Positions 35,516 through 45,376 of a DNA stretch of 64,000 nucleotides are shown here, in pieces. The notes beneath the pieces were generated by a model that was given only the letters and a program-made list of their open reading frames with translations, did no database searches and was not told the origin of the DNA. Source of the DNA: Bacteroidetes bacterium UBA1935 (GTDB lineage: Bacteria; Bacteroidota; Bacteroidia; Chitinophagales; Chitinophagaceae); contig DDFF01000008.1 in assembly GCA_002337045.1 (NCBI GenBank), positions 1-64,000 of the forward strand, in the 5' to 3' direction. The position numbers and the translations under genes were made by a program. How positions within the stretch are numbered: position 1 is the stretch's first letter; every line of letters starts with the position of its first letter.

Positions 35516-37879
35516 ATGCAGGATAATATAGAGCCAATGTTTGCCGATAACAGACAGGCAAATCGTATAAATGTAGAAAGGCTGCTGTCCAGACTTGTGG
35601 ACTACTGGCCATCTATTACTATATCTGTGGCTGTGGCATTGATTTTTGCGTTTGGCTACCTGCGATACGCTACTCCGCAATATCTCATCAAAGCGAAAGT
35701 ACTGATAAAGAGTGAGCAGGGGCAGGGGGTAAACGGTGCGCTGCTGGAAGAGTTGGGTATGGGCAACACTGTAAGCAATATAGAAAATGAGGTAGAGATA
35801 TTTAAAAGCCGTTTGTTAATGCAACGTGTGGTTGCTCAAATGGATCTCAATATCCAGTACTTTATACCCGGCGCAGTAAAAACAACTGCTATTTATAATG
35901 ATGGTCCGTTTTTATTTAAAACACTGATACCAGATACGGCTATTACGGCCTTCTATAGCTACACGCTGAAGCCGCTTGGCGGAGATAAGTTTGAACTGGC
36001 TAATGAAAAGAAAACCTGGCAAGGTAAGTATGGAGATACACTGCAATTGCCGGTGTCTGCTGTAGTAATAGAGCGTAACCTAAATGATGCGCACATTTAC
36101 AACGAAGTAGAAGAATACATCATCAACATCACCCCGGTAGAAGATATAACTGAGTCTTATCTTTCTTCTTTGGGCGTAGAGCTTATCAACAGGCAGATAA
36201 ACATCATCAACCTATCTATAAGAGATGAAATACCGCAACGTGGAGAAGATATTTTGCAAAAGCTGATACAGCAATATCAGGAAACGAATATTGAAGATAA
36301 GAACGAAGTTGCTAATGGTACTATCCGCTTTATAGAAGACAGGCTGGGATTGATGAGTGATGAACTGACATCTGTCGAAAAATCTATAGAAAACTTTAAG
36401 AGCCGAAACAGGCTTACAGATATTGAAGCACAGTCGAGGTTGTTGCTTGATAATACAGGCAATACACAACAGGAGCTGACACAGAAAGAAGTGCAGCTAA
36501 GAGTATTAGAGTCTCTGGAAAAGTATGTGCAGAATAGTGGCAACAATACGAGGGTAATGCCTGCTACATTGATAGCACAGGATGCAACGCTTGTAAACAT
36601 TATCAGTGACTATAACAATCTGCAAACACAACGTCAAAGATTGCTGATGTCCTTTACCGAAAGTAGCCCACAAGTTAGGAATGTTGAAGCACAGCTAGAA
36701 GACTTGCGTATAGGCATTAGGAATTACATAACATCGCTCAAGAAAGGATATCAGATTTCAGTGAATGAACTGAAGTCTCGTGCCGATATTATTGATAATA
36801 GCATAAGAGCAGTACCATCTAAAGAAAGAGAATCAAGGGAATATGCTCGCCAACAAGCTATCAAGCAAGAGCTGTACTTATTCTTATTAAAGAAAAGAGA
36901 AGAGGCGGCTATATCTAAATCTGCCACTGTATCTAATCTGAAAGTAATAGACCCCGCAAAACAATCAGGCCGTGCAGTATTTCCTGTGAAGTCAAAAATA
37001 TACCTGATAGCATTGGTAATTGGCTTGCTGATACCGGGTGTCAGGATATTGTTGAAAGAGCTGTTCAATAACAGGGTTAAATCCCGTAGCGATGTGGAAG
37101 CAGGTACATCCACTCCTATACTTGGTGAAATTGTATCGGTATCTGAAGAGCAGGTGGTGGTAGTGAAGAAAGATGCAAGAACAGTTGTTGCAGAGCAGTT
37201 CAGGGCACTGCGCACCAATATACAGTTTATGCTGACGGATGATGCCGAAAAAACCATCCTGATAACATCTAGCATGAGTGGTGAGGGCAAATCATTTATC
37301 TCTATCAATCTTTCAAGTACACTAGCATTGTCTGGTAAGAAAGTAATATTACTGGAACTGGATTTGCGGAAACCTAAAGTTGCTCATCATCTGCATTTGA
37401 ATAATCAGTTAGGGTTTTCAAACTACGCAATAGGAAAAGCAAATCTGAATGATGTTATTGTTCCATCAGGTGTGGTAGACGGATTTGACGTAATGCCATC
37501 GGGCCCTGTGCCTCCAAACCCTGCAGAGTTGATAATGTTGCCAAAAACAGAGCAACTGATTGCGGAGTTGAGAACAAAATATGACTACATAATAATAGAT
37601 ACTGCTCCTATAGGATTGGTAACTGACGCACAGTTGCTGGCTAAAAATGCAGACGCTGTTATCTATATATTGAGGCAAGGCTATACATACTACGAGCAAT
37701 TGAAATCTGCTGACGAGTTGTATAGGTCGGGTAAAATGAAACACATGGGCATGGTGATAAATGATGTGGAACTGAAAAGAGGTAATGCATACGGATACGG
37801 TAAGTATAGTTCGGGTTATTATGATGAGCCAACTACCGCATCTACAATGAAATTAAAAAAACTAATCAAACGTAAGTAA
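35516..37879 (+). CDS. Wzc-like polysaccharide co-polymerase and BY-type tyrosine autokinase
   Basis: 787 residues. Cytoplasmic tail, membrane segment at about 26-47 (YWPSITISVAVALIFAFGYL), a periplasmic Wzz domain with long coiled coil (about 200-470), second membrane segment (IYLIALVIGLLIPGVRIL) near 500 and a kinase domain. Walker A is SSMSGEGKS near 585-593, A' is VILLELDLRKP near 612, Walker B is YIIIDTAP near 690. The end holds Tyr residues (YGYGKYSSGYYDE) for autophosphorylation. It controls chain length and export in Wzx/Wzy pathways. A Wza-type outer-membrane exporter usually lies next to it in Bacteroidota but is missing here. The CpsB-like phosphatase at 22397 is the likely counter-enzyme. 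Confidence 0.9.
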   Translation: MQDNIEPMFADNRQANRINVERLLSRLVDYWPSITISVAVALIFAFGYLRYATPQYLIKAKVLIKSEQGQGVNGALLEELGMGNTVSNIENEVEIFKSRLLMQRVVAQMDLNIQYFIPGAVKTTAIYNDGPFLFKTLIPDTAITAFYSYTLKPLGGDKFELANEKKTWQGKYGDTLQLPVSAVVIERNLNDAHIYNEVEEYIINITPVEDITESYLSSLGVELINRQINIINLSIRDEIPQRGEDILQKLIQQYQETNIEDKNEVANGTIRFIEDRLGLMSDELTSVEKSIENFKSRNRLTDIEAQSRLLLDNTGNTQQELTQKEVQLRVLESLEKYVQNSGNNTRVMPATLIAQDATLVNIISDYNNLQTQRQRLLMSFTESSPQVRNVEAQLEDLRIGIRNYITSLKKGYQISVNELKSRADIIDNSIRAVPSKERESREYARQQAIKQELYLFLLKKREEAAISKSATVSNLKVIDPAKQSGRAVFPVKSKIYLIALVIGLLIPGVRILLKELFNNRVKSRSDVEAGTSTPILGEIVSVSEEQVVVVKKDARTVVAEQFRALRTNIQFMLTDDAEKTILITSSMSGEGKSFISINLSSTLALSGKKVILLELDLRKPKVAHHLHLNNQLGFSNYAIGKANLNDVIVPSGVVDGFDVMPSGPVPPNPAELIMLPKTEQLIAELRTKYDYIIIDTAPIGLVTDAQLLAKNADAVIYILRQGYTYYEQLKSADELYRSGKMKHMGMVINDVELKRGNAYGYGKYSSGYYDEPTTASTMKLKKLIKRK

Positions 37880-37898
37880 ACAATACAACACTACAATC

Positions 37899-39188
37899 AT
37901 GAGTGAGACTAAACAGCGAATAGCGGTAATTGGTTTGGGGTATGTAGGTATGCCATTGGCAGTAGAATTCGCAAAAAAATTTCCAGTAATAGGATTTGAT
38001 ATCAATGCTCAACGCATAGCAGAACTGCAAAGCTGCAAGGATCATACACTGGAAGTAAATACTGAAGCTTTGCAGGAAGTGATAGTGCAAAACAAGCCTG
38101 AGGATAAAGGTTTGTTGTGCTCAAATAAACTGGAGGATATTGCTGATTGCAATTACTATATTATAACCGTACCTACGCCGGTAGATAAATACAACAGACC
38201 TGACCTGACACCGCTCTACAAAGCAAGTGAAACGGTGGGTAAGGTGTTGAAACAAGGAGATGTTGTGGTGTATGAATCTACCGTGTACCCGGGTGTAACG
38301 GAAGATGAATGTGTACCTGTTTTGGAAAAAATTTCGGGGCTGAAGTTCAATAAAGATTTTTATTGTGGTTATTCACCAGAACGCATCAACCCGGGAGACA
38401 AGCAACACACTGTTACCAAAATTAAAAAAGTAACATCCGGCTCTACAGACGAGATAGCAGAAGCAGTTGATAAACTGTATGCTTCTATTATAGTAGCAGG
38501 TACGCACAAAGCAAGCAGTATAAAAGTAGCTGAGGCAGCGAAAGTGATTGAGAATGCACAGCGCGATATCAATATTGCATTTGTGAATGAGTTAGCTAAA
38601 ATTTTCAACCGTATGGGTATAGATACACATGACGTGTTGGAAGCTGCAGGTACAAAATGGAACTTTCTGAAATTCAAACCCGGATTGGTTGGTGGACACT
38701 GTATAGGTGTGGATCCTTACTATCTTGCACAGAAGGCACAGGAAGTGGGATACAATCCTGAAATAATATTGGCCGGCCGCAGGATGAATGATGGTATGGG
38801 GAGCTACATAGCTAATGAGGTGGTGAAGATGATGATTAAGCGGAATCTTACTATCAAGAACTCAAATATCCTGATGCTGGGTGTAACGTTTAAAGAGAAT
38901 TGCCCTGATGTTAGGAATACAAGAGTGGTAGATATACTTGCCGAATTGAAATCTTATGATATCAACGTTACCGTGTACGATCCATGGGCAAGCCCGACTG
39001 AAGTGAAGCACGAATACGGTATTGATACCACAAGTGAAAAACCAAGTGGTAAATATGATGCAGTGGTACTGGCCGTAGCGCATGATGAGTTTGTAAATGC
39101 AGATTGGAAATCATACCTGAAACCTGATGGTGTCATTTATGATGTGAAAGGCTGTCTTGATAAAACATTAGTTGATCATCGTCTATAA
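37899..39188 (+). CDS. wbpA: UDP-N-acetylhexosamine 6-dehydrogenase (WbpA-like)
   Basis: 429 residues. N-terminal NAD site VIGLGYVGMPLAVEFAKK, then VPTPVD, YESTVYPGVTEDECVP, and the catalytic Cys268 in GGHCIGVDPYYLAQKA. The C-terminal domain has LGVTFKENCPDVRNTRV. The combination fits the UDP-GlcNAc/GalNAc dehydrogenases WbpA, TviB and Cap5L rather than UDP-glucose dehydrogenase. It oxidises C6 to a carboxylate, the first step to UDP-ManNAc3NAcA. The immediate neighbour is wbpD (8 nt). Confidence 0.85.
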   Translation: MSETKQRIAVIGLGYVGMPLAVEFAKKFPVIGFDINAQRIAELQSCKDHTLEVNTEALQEVIVQNKPEDKGLLCSNKLEDIADCNYYIITVPTPVDKYNRPDLTPLYKASETVGKVLKQGDVVVYESTVYPGVTEDECVPVLEKISGLKFNKDFYCGYSPERINPGDKQHTVTKIKKVTSGSTDEIAEAVDKLYASIIVAGTHKASSIKVAEAAKVIENAQRDINIAFVNELAKIFNRMGIDTHDVLEAAGTKWNFLKFKPGLVGGHCIGVDPYYLAQKAQEVGYNPEIILAGRRMNDGMGSYIANEVVKMMIKRNLTIKNSNILMLGVTFKENCPDVRNTRVVDILAELKSYDINVTVYDPWASPTEVKHEYGIDTTSEKPSGKYDAVVLAVAHDEFVNADWKSYLKPDGVIYDVKGCLDKTLVDHRL

Positions 39189-39196
39189 GAATACGA

Positions 39197-39769
39197 ATGA
39201 GCTACTTTGCACATCCAACAGCGGTAATAGACGACGGTTGCGAAATAGGTGAGGGTACAAAAATCTGGCACTTCTCGCACATCATGCCCAATTGCAAAAT
39301 TGGTAATGGTTGTAACATCGGGCAAAACGTGGTTATCAGTCCTGAAGTGGTATTAGGTAATAACGTAAAGATCCAGAACAACGTATCATTATACACAGGT
39401 GTTACTTGCGATGATGATGTGTTTCTTGGTCCGTCTTGTGTATTCACAAATGTTATCAATCCGCGCAGTGCTGTAAATAGGCGCAATCAATATGCGAAAA
39501 CACATGTTGGCAAGGGCGCAAGCATCGGTGCCAATGCTACAATAGTCTGCGGCCATGATATTGGTATATTTGCCTTTATTGGTGCAGGCGCTGTAATTAC
39601 AAAAGATGTTCCGCCCTATGCATTGGTTGTAGGCAACCCTGCCAGGCAAACTGGCTGGATGAGCGAGTACGGTCATAAACTGAAATTTGATGCAGAAGGC
39701 AAGGCTACTTGTCCTGAAAGCAATGAGAACTACTTATTACAAAACGGTAGTGTTATTAAGCTATCCTGA
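39197..39769 (+). CDS. wbpD: WbpD-like UDP-GlcNAc3NA N-acetyltransferase
   Basis: 190 residues, almost entirely left-handed beta-helix. KIWHFSHIMPNCKIGNGCNIGQNVVI, VKIQNNVSLYTGV, DDDVFLGPSCVFTN and NPRSAVNRR are hallmarks of the WbpD/WlbB family. These enzymes acetylate the 3-amino group of UDP-2-acetamido-3-amino-2,3-dideoxy-glucuronate. VVGNPARQTGW closes the coil. It follows wbpA by 8 nt and provides the most specific evidence that the 2,3-diacetamido uronic acid pathway operates here. Confidence 0.88.
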   Translation: MSYFAHPTAVIDDGCEIGEGTKIWHFSHIMPNCKIGNGCNIGQNVVISPEVVLGNNVKIQNNVSLYTGVTCDDDVFLGPSCVFTNVINPRSAVNRRNQYAKTHVGKGASIGANATIVCGHDIGIFAFIGAGAVITKDVPPYALVVGNPARQTGWMSEYGHKLKFDAEGKATCPESNENYLLQNGSVIKLS

Positions 39770-39838
39770 TACAATCAGCAAACAATTTTATAGTAACAGC
39801 TTTTGCAGCAATGCAGAAGCTGTTTGCATATCTGCAGG

Positions 39839-41317
39839 ATGGAAGTAGCTAAGCAGGCAGGTAAGGGTTTTGTAAGCTATCTGTGGCGCAATGTGCTGGA
39901 GAAAATCATGGGACTTGTAGCCATGATTTTTCTGGCTCGCAAACTAACACCTTACGATTTTGGGTTGGTGAGTATAACCGAGGTATTGTTATACCTGATA
40001 TCGGTACTTGGTACTACGGGCCTTGCAGAATTCCTGCTGGCGTATAGAAAAGATGATACAGACGAAATATTTAAAGCTGCGTTTTGGTTCAATGTAATCA
40101 TCACAATAGGTATTGCTGTTGTCTTTCTCTGTGCGGTGCCGTTTTGGGCGGATGCGCAGCATGATGAACGGATTGTGAAACTTGGGTTTATTGCAGCAGG
40201 TATTTTTATCTTTTCTCAGCTGCAAACAATACCTAAAACATGGCTCAGTAAAAACCTGCAATTTGATAAACAGGTAAAAGTGCAAGCACCATTTATCATA
40301 CTGGTACCGCTGACAAAGATTGCTGCAGTGTTTGCAGGATGGGGGGTGTATAGTTTACTGATACCCACAATCGTTTTTCAGCCCGTACTTACTTTTTTAC
40401 TGTACAGGCAAACTAAACTTAAAATCAGTTTTCAATTATTCACCAACAGGTGGCGAGAGATATACCATTTTACAAAACATCTGATAGGTGCTACCATATT
40501 TACAAGGATCACAGACTATGGTGATAAATTTATTCTGGCAAGGTTTGTAGGGATAGATAAGTTGGGGGTGTATAATATAGCATTTCAATTGGCAGAGTTA
40601 TTTACAGGACAGCTAACACAAGTATCTAACAACGTACTGTCTTCTGTATTGCCAAAGTATATAGATGATAAGGATAGATTTTATCATCACTACATCAGCT
40701 TTCTCAAAGCATTTTCATTTTTCGCGCTACCGATGTTGGCAATCATGTTTGTAGCCGCAGAGCCGATAGTGCTAACATTATATGGCAGTAAATGGATAGA
40801 GGCTGTATTACCACTGCGCATACTGATTGTTGCAGCTGCATTTAAATGCGTATCCAGCTCTTACGGTAGTGTGATGAACTCTTTCCACCTGAATAAAAAG
40901 AGCTTTATAGTAACAGCTATATACGGACCATTCCACTTAGTAGGTTCTTATCTAGGTTCTATGTTTGGTCTAGGTGGCCTGGCACTGGTAGTAACAATTG
41001 TAAAAGTTGTTTTCATCAATTGGAATATTAAACAAATAATGGACGCTGTAGCTAAGCCTTTTATGAAATGGTATAGCGATATATTCCCGTATTTCATTTT
41101 AAATGCAATTTTGATCGGTATAGTGTGGTTTGTTGCAACGCTATTGCCATCTATGAAGCCAGTATATACTGCCTGCATAATCAGTGCAGCATTTGTACTA
41201 CTCTATATAATAGTTGCACGGTTATTATATCGTAGCGCAACAGTTCAGGTGTCTGCAACCATTGCCAATATTTTCCCCAAACTATCACCTTACTTCAATA
41301 AAGTATTCGGTATATGA
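39839..41317 (+). CDS. Wzx-type polysaccharide flippase (MOP superfamily)
   Basis: 492 residues from ATG at 39839. A TTG at 39803 would add twelve residues with no support. It has about 12-14 membrane helices with the lipopolysaccharide-translocase pattern: GFVSYLWRNVLEKIMGLVAMIFLARKL at the start, LTPYDFGLVSI, a charged loop, FILARFVGIDKLGVYNIAFQLAEL in the middle. It moves the undecaprenyl-linked repeat unit to the outer face of the membrane. Its last four bases overlap the next glycosyltransferase start (41314-41317). Confidence 0.87.
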   Translation: MEVAKQAGKGFVSYLWRNVLEKIMGLVAMIFLARKLTPYDFGLVSITEVLLYLISVLGTTGLAEFLLAYRKDDTDEIFKAAFWFNVIITIGIAVVFLCAVPFWADAQHDERIVKLGFIAAGIFIFSQLQTIPKTWLSKNLQFDKQVKVQAPFIILVPLTKIAAVFAGWGVYSLLIPTIVFQPVLTFLLYRQTKLKISFQLFTNRWREIYHFTKHLIGATIFTRITDYGDKFILARFVGIDKLGVYNIAFQLAELFTGQLTQVSNNVLSSVLPKYIDDKDRFYHHYISFLKAFSFFALPMLAIMFVAAEPIVLTLYGSKWIEAVLPLRILIVAAAFKCVSSSYGSVMNSFHLNKKSFIVTAIYGPFHLVGSYLGSMFGLGGLALVVTIVKVVFINWNIKQIMDAVAKPFMKWYSDIFPYFILNAILIGIVWFVATLLPSMKPVYTACIISAAFVLLYIIVARLLYRSATVQVSATIANIFPKLSPYFNKVFGI

Positions 41318-42528
41318 AGCGCATTGCCCTTGTAGGCAATATGAATAATAATTTCTTCGCCATTACCCGCTATTTGCGGGATAAGGGGTATGATGCCCAT
41401 TTGTTTTATCGATTGGCGATGCCTCATTTTCAACCTATGGCTGATAGTTATGGAAACGACTATCAATCATTTTGTCATCAGGTAGATTGGTTGGAAAATG
41501 GTTTTCATAATGCTGATGTGGAAGATGTAAGAAAAGTGTTGAATGGGTTTGACTTTTACATTGGACAGGGAGAAGAAGCCGCAGTTGCATACAAGGCAGG
41601 CTTTAATATAGATGTGTATTATCCTTACGGATCCGATGTATATAAATATGCACAACTGCCACAGGAATACGCGCTGAAGAGTAAGATAAAATCATTGGTG
41701 ACAGGTAGTGCATACAGGCCAAGCTATAGCCAGATGAAAGAAGGTACTATGGCTAAGTACCTGAAAGGAGCTATTGTAGATGCACGATACATATTTGCTG
41801 ATGCAACGAATGATGAGTTTGAAGCACAATTGAAGAGCTTGCAATATAAAGGTGTTTACAAAAAAGTGCCAATGCCTTTTATTTATTATCCTGAATACGA
41901 GTATATAGATAAAAACCAATTGCCTGAAAGTATTGTTGCAATAATTGAGAATATAAATAACAAACATGATTTTGTTTTGCTGTATCATGGCAGGCAAGAA
42001 TGGGCTACGTATCATAACCAGTTCACAGGAAAGAACACGCACCATTTGATACAAGGTTTTGCAGGTTTAGTAAAAGAAAACCCGCAGTGTAATGCTTGCT
42101 TAGTAATGCTGGAGTATGGTACGGACGTAGCAGAGTCTAAAGAATTAATAAAGCAGTTGTGTGTAGAGGATAAAGTATATTGGCTGCCTAAAATGTACCG
42201 TAAAGAATTGATGTATGTTGTACAACAAGCAGATGTATGTTGCGGAGAATTTGCGCATAGCTTTCTGACATTTGGTACGGTGGTAGAAGCAATGCTGATG
42301 AAGAAACCGGTCATCACGCATAGGGTGGATAGTTATTATACGTCTACATATCCTGTTTTGTACCCTTGCTACAATGCAAGAGAACCCAAAGAAATAGAAC
42401 AGACAATAAGCCGGGCGTATACAAATGCAGAAGAGCGTGTGAAAATGGGTGATGAAGCGTATGCTTGGGTGAAGAAATATTTTATCGAAAATCCTTTGCA
42501 GGAATTATTAAATATCATTGAAGCTTAG
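41314..42528 (+). CDS. Glycosyltransferase, GT4-like (MNNN-type paralogue 2)
   Basis: 404 residues. It starts MKRIALVGNMNNNFFAITRYLRDKG, closely matching the protein at 34283 (LIGNMNNNYFSLMRYLRDAG). Later parts align too: VLNGFDFYIGQGEEAAVAYKAG against EGYDYYIGCGFAPAYFYKAG. The C-terminal half has FVLLYHGRQEW and ELIKQLCVEDKVYWLPKMYRKELMYVVQQADVCCGEF. The two genes look like an old duplication or sister transferases. Overlaps wzx by 4 nt and the next gene by 1 nt. Confidence 0.75.
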   Translation: MKRIALVGNMNNNFFAITRYLRDKGYDAHLFYRLAMPHFQPMADSYGNDYQSFCHQVDWLENGFHNADVEDVRKVLNGFDFYIGQGEEAAVAYKAGFNIDVYYPYGSDVYKYAQLPQEYALKSKIKSLVTGSAYRPSYSQMKEGTMAKYLKGAIVDARYIFADATNDEFEAQLKSLQYKGVYKKVPMPFIYYPEYEYIDKNQLPESIVAIIENINNKHDFVLLYHGRQEWATYHNQFTGKNTHHLIQGFAGLVKENPQCNACLVMLEYGTDVAESKELIKQLCVEDKVYWLPKMYRKELMYVVQQADVCCGEFAHSFLTFGTVVEAMLMKKPVITHRVDSYYTSTYPVLYPCYNAREPKEIEQTISRAYTNAEERVKMGDEAYAWVKKYFIENPLQELLNIIEA

Positions 42529-43655
42529 TGGTAAGTAAAAAAGTTCGCATACTATTTACCATACCCAATTTCATTACCGCAGGTAGTGGCATGGAGATGA
42601 TGAATATTATCGACAGGTTGGATAAAGAAATATTTGAACCTTATATCTGTGTGCAACAGGAAGGTGGGAGGCTTTTTGATGAAGCTAAAGAAAAAGGATA
42701 TCATGTATTGGTGCAACCATTTATGGTAAGCGGTGTTGCAGGTATGATATCTATACTGAAGCATGCAAGAACCTTAGCAGGTGGTTTTAAGAAGTATAAG
42801 TTTGATATCTGGCAGTCGTTCAATTGGTCTTCTGATTATTCAGAAGCGCTGATAGCAAAGTTTGCAGGTGCAAAATATGTGTATGTAAAAAAGAACATGA
42901 ACTGGGATAGAGCTGCTTGGAAAGTAAAGAGCTTTTTATCTAACAGCATCATTGCCAGAAACACAACAATGTTCAGGTGCTTTTTCGCACCGCCATATTT
43001 GAAAACTAAAACGCATTTCATACCTGGGGCAGTTGACGTAAAAATGTTTTATCCTGAAAAGGATAAAACAGCAAGAGCAGCATATCATATACCTGATGAT
43101 GCTGTGCTGATAACTTGTGTTGCACAGTTGGTGAGGGTTAAAGACCAGTTAACACTTGTTAAGGCTGTAGCTAATATTGAACAAGTATACGTACTGCTGG
43201 CAGGTGCGGCAAGAGATGATGAATATGTTGCAGAGCTGTACAGCTTGATAGATAGCTTAGGACTAAAAAATAGGGTTATTCTGGCAGGGCCTGTAAGTAA
43301 TGTGAATGTGTTGCTGAATGCGAGTGATATTTTTGTATTGCCAACAACAGATGCTGGCGGGCATGAAGAGGGGAGCCCTGTTTCATTGATAGAAGCTATG
43401 GCAACTAAACTGCCTTGTATTGCAAGTAATGTATCTGGTAGCAGAGATTTGATACAGACAAATGAAACAGGTTTACTATTTAAGCCAGAAAATGTTGAAG
43501 AACTGACTGCCTGTATAAATAAATACCTGAACGAACCTGAATATGCAGATGCTATGACTGAAAAGGCATACGAACAAGTAATGAAAGAACACACTTTGGA
43601 TATAGAGGCTGCAGAATTTGAGAAAGTGTACAAAAAGATGATGCGAATAAAATAG
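42528..43655 (+). CDS. Glycosyltransferase family 4
   Basis: 375 residues starting at GTG 42528, which overlaps the previous stop (TAGTG); no ATG fits the frame nearby. GT-B fold: N-terminal ILFTIPNFITAGSGMEMMNIIDRL (Gly-rich acceptor loop), C-terminal LITCVAQLVRVKDQLTLVKA and the nucleotide-sugar segment EEGSPVSLIEAMATKLPCIAS, whose E-x7-E spacing is the GT4 signature. Donor unknown. Followed by 1-nt overlap with the asparagine-synthase-like gene. Confidence 0.82.
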   Translation: MVSKKVRILFTIPNFITAGSGMEMMNIIDRLDKEIFEPYICVQQEGGRLFDEAKEKGYHVLVQPFMVSGVAGMISILKHARTLAGGFKKYKFDIWQSFNWSSDYSEALIAKFAGAKYVYVKKNMNWDRAAWKVKSFLSNSIIARNTTMFRCFFAPPYLKTKTHFIPGAVDVKMFYPEKDKTARAAYHIPDDAVLITCVAQLVRVKDQLTLVKAVANIEQVYVLLAGAARDDEYVAELYSLIDSLGLKNRVILAGPVSNVNVLLNASDIFVLPTTDAGGHEEGSPVSLIEAMATKLPCIASNVSGSRDLIQTNETGLLFKPENVEELTACINKYLNEPEYADAMTEKAYEQVMKEHTLDIEAAEFEKVYKKMMRIK

Positions 43656-45376
43656 TGAGTGCTTTCTACGATATATGGATAGGTAATCAACCAAAGTATA
43701 CCAGGTTAGATAATACTGCATGGCAGGTTGATAAAACCATGCCACAGTTATGGAATAGCTTGCCTGGTAATAGTGAATATTATACTGCTTACGAAGATGA
43801 AAGCGCTTCAATCATTCTGATTGGTCAGCTGTATGAGTCTGTTGATATAGCAAGTTTGATGAAACAATGTGCGCAGTATATCTCAGGTGATGCGAGTGTT
43901 TTTGATGAACCTGCAGGGCATTATGCACTTATAGTTTACATAAAAGCTAGTAAACAGTATCACGTATTTACAAACCGTTTAGGTACGTACCATTTATACT
44001 ATTCCTCAATAGAAGGAGTAAATACGGTCAGCACCTACTATACAGGACTTGCAAAAAATTCGTCAGTAAAAACATTAGATTGGGAAGGTATTACTGGTTT
44101 CATGGCCATGGGCTTTTTCCCGGGTAATACAACATGGCTGGAAGGTATAGCAATATTAGAACCAGCATCGCATTATACATTCAGCGAAGATTTAGATTTG
44201 CTGTCCCACAAAAGATACTGGAACTGGTCTATCAACCCTGCTGTAGAGAATGAAGAAAATTTGTTAGAAAAGTTTGATGGCTTACTGCAGGAAATAATGT
44301 CTTTTGCTACTGCAAATAAAAAAGTAGTATTACCTATATCCGGCGGATTAGATTCTCGTACATTGGCAGGAGTTGTTGCCAAACAAGTAAAGCAACCCAA
44401 ATCGGTTTGGGGATATTCTTACGGATATACTGCTAAGTCTATAGAAACAAAGATTGCAAAGAAGATTGCCAAAGCTGAAGGAATTGCTTTTGATGAATAT
44501 GTTGTACCACAGTATCTGTTTGAAAAATCTGCAACGATAGCCGATGCGGTGGAGCTGTTTCAATATATAGACGGCACAAGACAGGCCTGTATGTTGGATG
44601 AGCTGGAACAGCGTGCTGATGTTGTAGTAGGTGGCCATTGGGGAGATGTGTGGATGGATGACATGGGAATGGTTACCATGAACGAGACTGAATTCTTTAA
44701 GAAGAAAATAGTGAAGCGCGGTAGTGATTGGTTATTAGAAAATGTATGTAAACCACACTATGCTAATTATAATACTTTCCTGAAAAATTATTTCAATAAC
44801 TGGAATAACCAACACAGTCATATTGAGGATAAAGATTTCAGGATGAAAATTTTTAAGACAGACCAATGGTCTTTCAGGTGGACGGTGCCAAGCCTGCGTA
44901 TGTATCAGGCGGCAGTAATGCCTGTATTGCCATTTTATGATAAACGCATTGTAGATTTTTTTAGCACTGTGCCAACAAGTATCGTGCAGCAACGTTTGTT
45001 TCAGATAGCTTACATCAAAAAATATCATCCGGAACTGGCGAGGATTAAGTGGCAGGAATATGATGCTAATCTTTACAACTACAAACGCTTCAATAACAGA
45101 AATATATTTTACAGAATAGTAAAGAAGATACAACGAAGTCTTAAACCCAATAATAACATCAGCAGAAACTGGGAGCTATTTTATCTGAATGATGCAGGAA
45201 GAAAAAATCTTGAAAAAATATTACTGGATAATCCGGCATTTGCAAAGGTTGTAGAAATAGAAAAGATGAAAGAACTGTTACAGAATTTTTATGATTACCC
45301 AACGGCAGCTAATGGTTACAGAATATCCATGATGCACACATTTGCAGTCTTTATGAAAACCGTATTTAACGATTGA
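43655..45376 (+). CDS. Asparagine synthase-like protein lacking the glutaminase Cys
   Basis: 573 residues, GTG start at 43655 (TAGTG overlap). The N-terminal domain keeps the class II glutaminase fold (DEPAGHYALIVYIK..., NRLGTYHLYY) but begins MSAFYDIWIGN. The essential Cys2 of AsnB is absent, so it should not hydrolyse glutamine this way. The synthase half has an intact PP-loop PISGGLDSR (S229-D233) and VVGGHWGDVW. It may use free ammonia or another amine to form an amide or other adenylate-dependent bond. In a polysaccharide cluster the acceptor could be a uronic-acid sugar. That is inference. Contrast with the complete AsnB at 30061. Confidence 0.75.
   Translation: MSAFYDIWIGNQPKYTRLDNTAWQVDKTMPQLWNSLPGNSEYYTAYEDESASIILIGQLYESVDIASLMKQCAQYISGDASVFDEPAGHYALIVYIKASKQYHVFTNRLGTYHLYYSSIEGVNTVSTYYTGLAKNSSVKTLDWEGITGFMAMGFFPGNTTWLEGIAILEPASHYTFSEDLDLLSHKRYWNWSINPAVENEENLLEKFDGLLQEIMSFATANKKVVLPISGGLDSRTLAGVVAKQVKQPKSVWGYSYGYTAKSIETKIAKKIAKAEGIAFDEYVVPQYLFEKSATIADAVELFQYIDGTRQACMLDELEQRADVVVGGHWGDVWMDDMGMVTMNETEFFKKKIVKRGSDWLLENVCKPHYANYNTFLKNYFNNWNNQHSHIEDKDFRMKIFKTDQWSFRWTVPSLRMYQAAVMPVLPFYDKRIVDFFSTVPTSIVQQRLFQIAYIKKYHPELARIKWQEYDANLYNYKRFNNRNIFYRIVKKIQRSLKPNNNISRNWELFYLNDAGRKNLEKILLDNPAFAKVVEIEKMKELLQNFYDYPTAANGYRISMMHTFAVFMKTVFND

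Noticed and set aside
43085..43690. 201-codon minus-strand open frame with Ser/Ala-rich sequence
   Set aside because: Antisense to a GT4 gene with conserved motifs. Low-complexity reading is typical of shadow frames.
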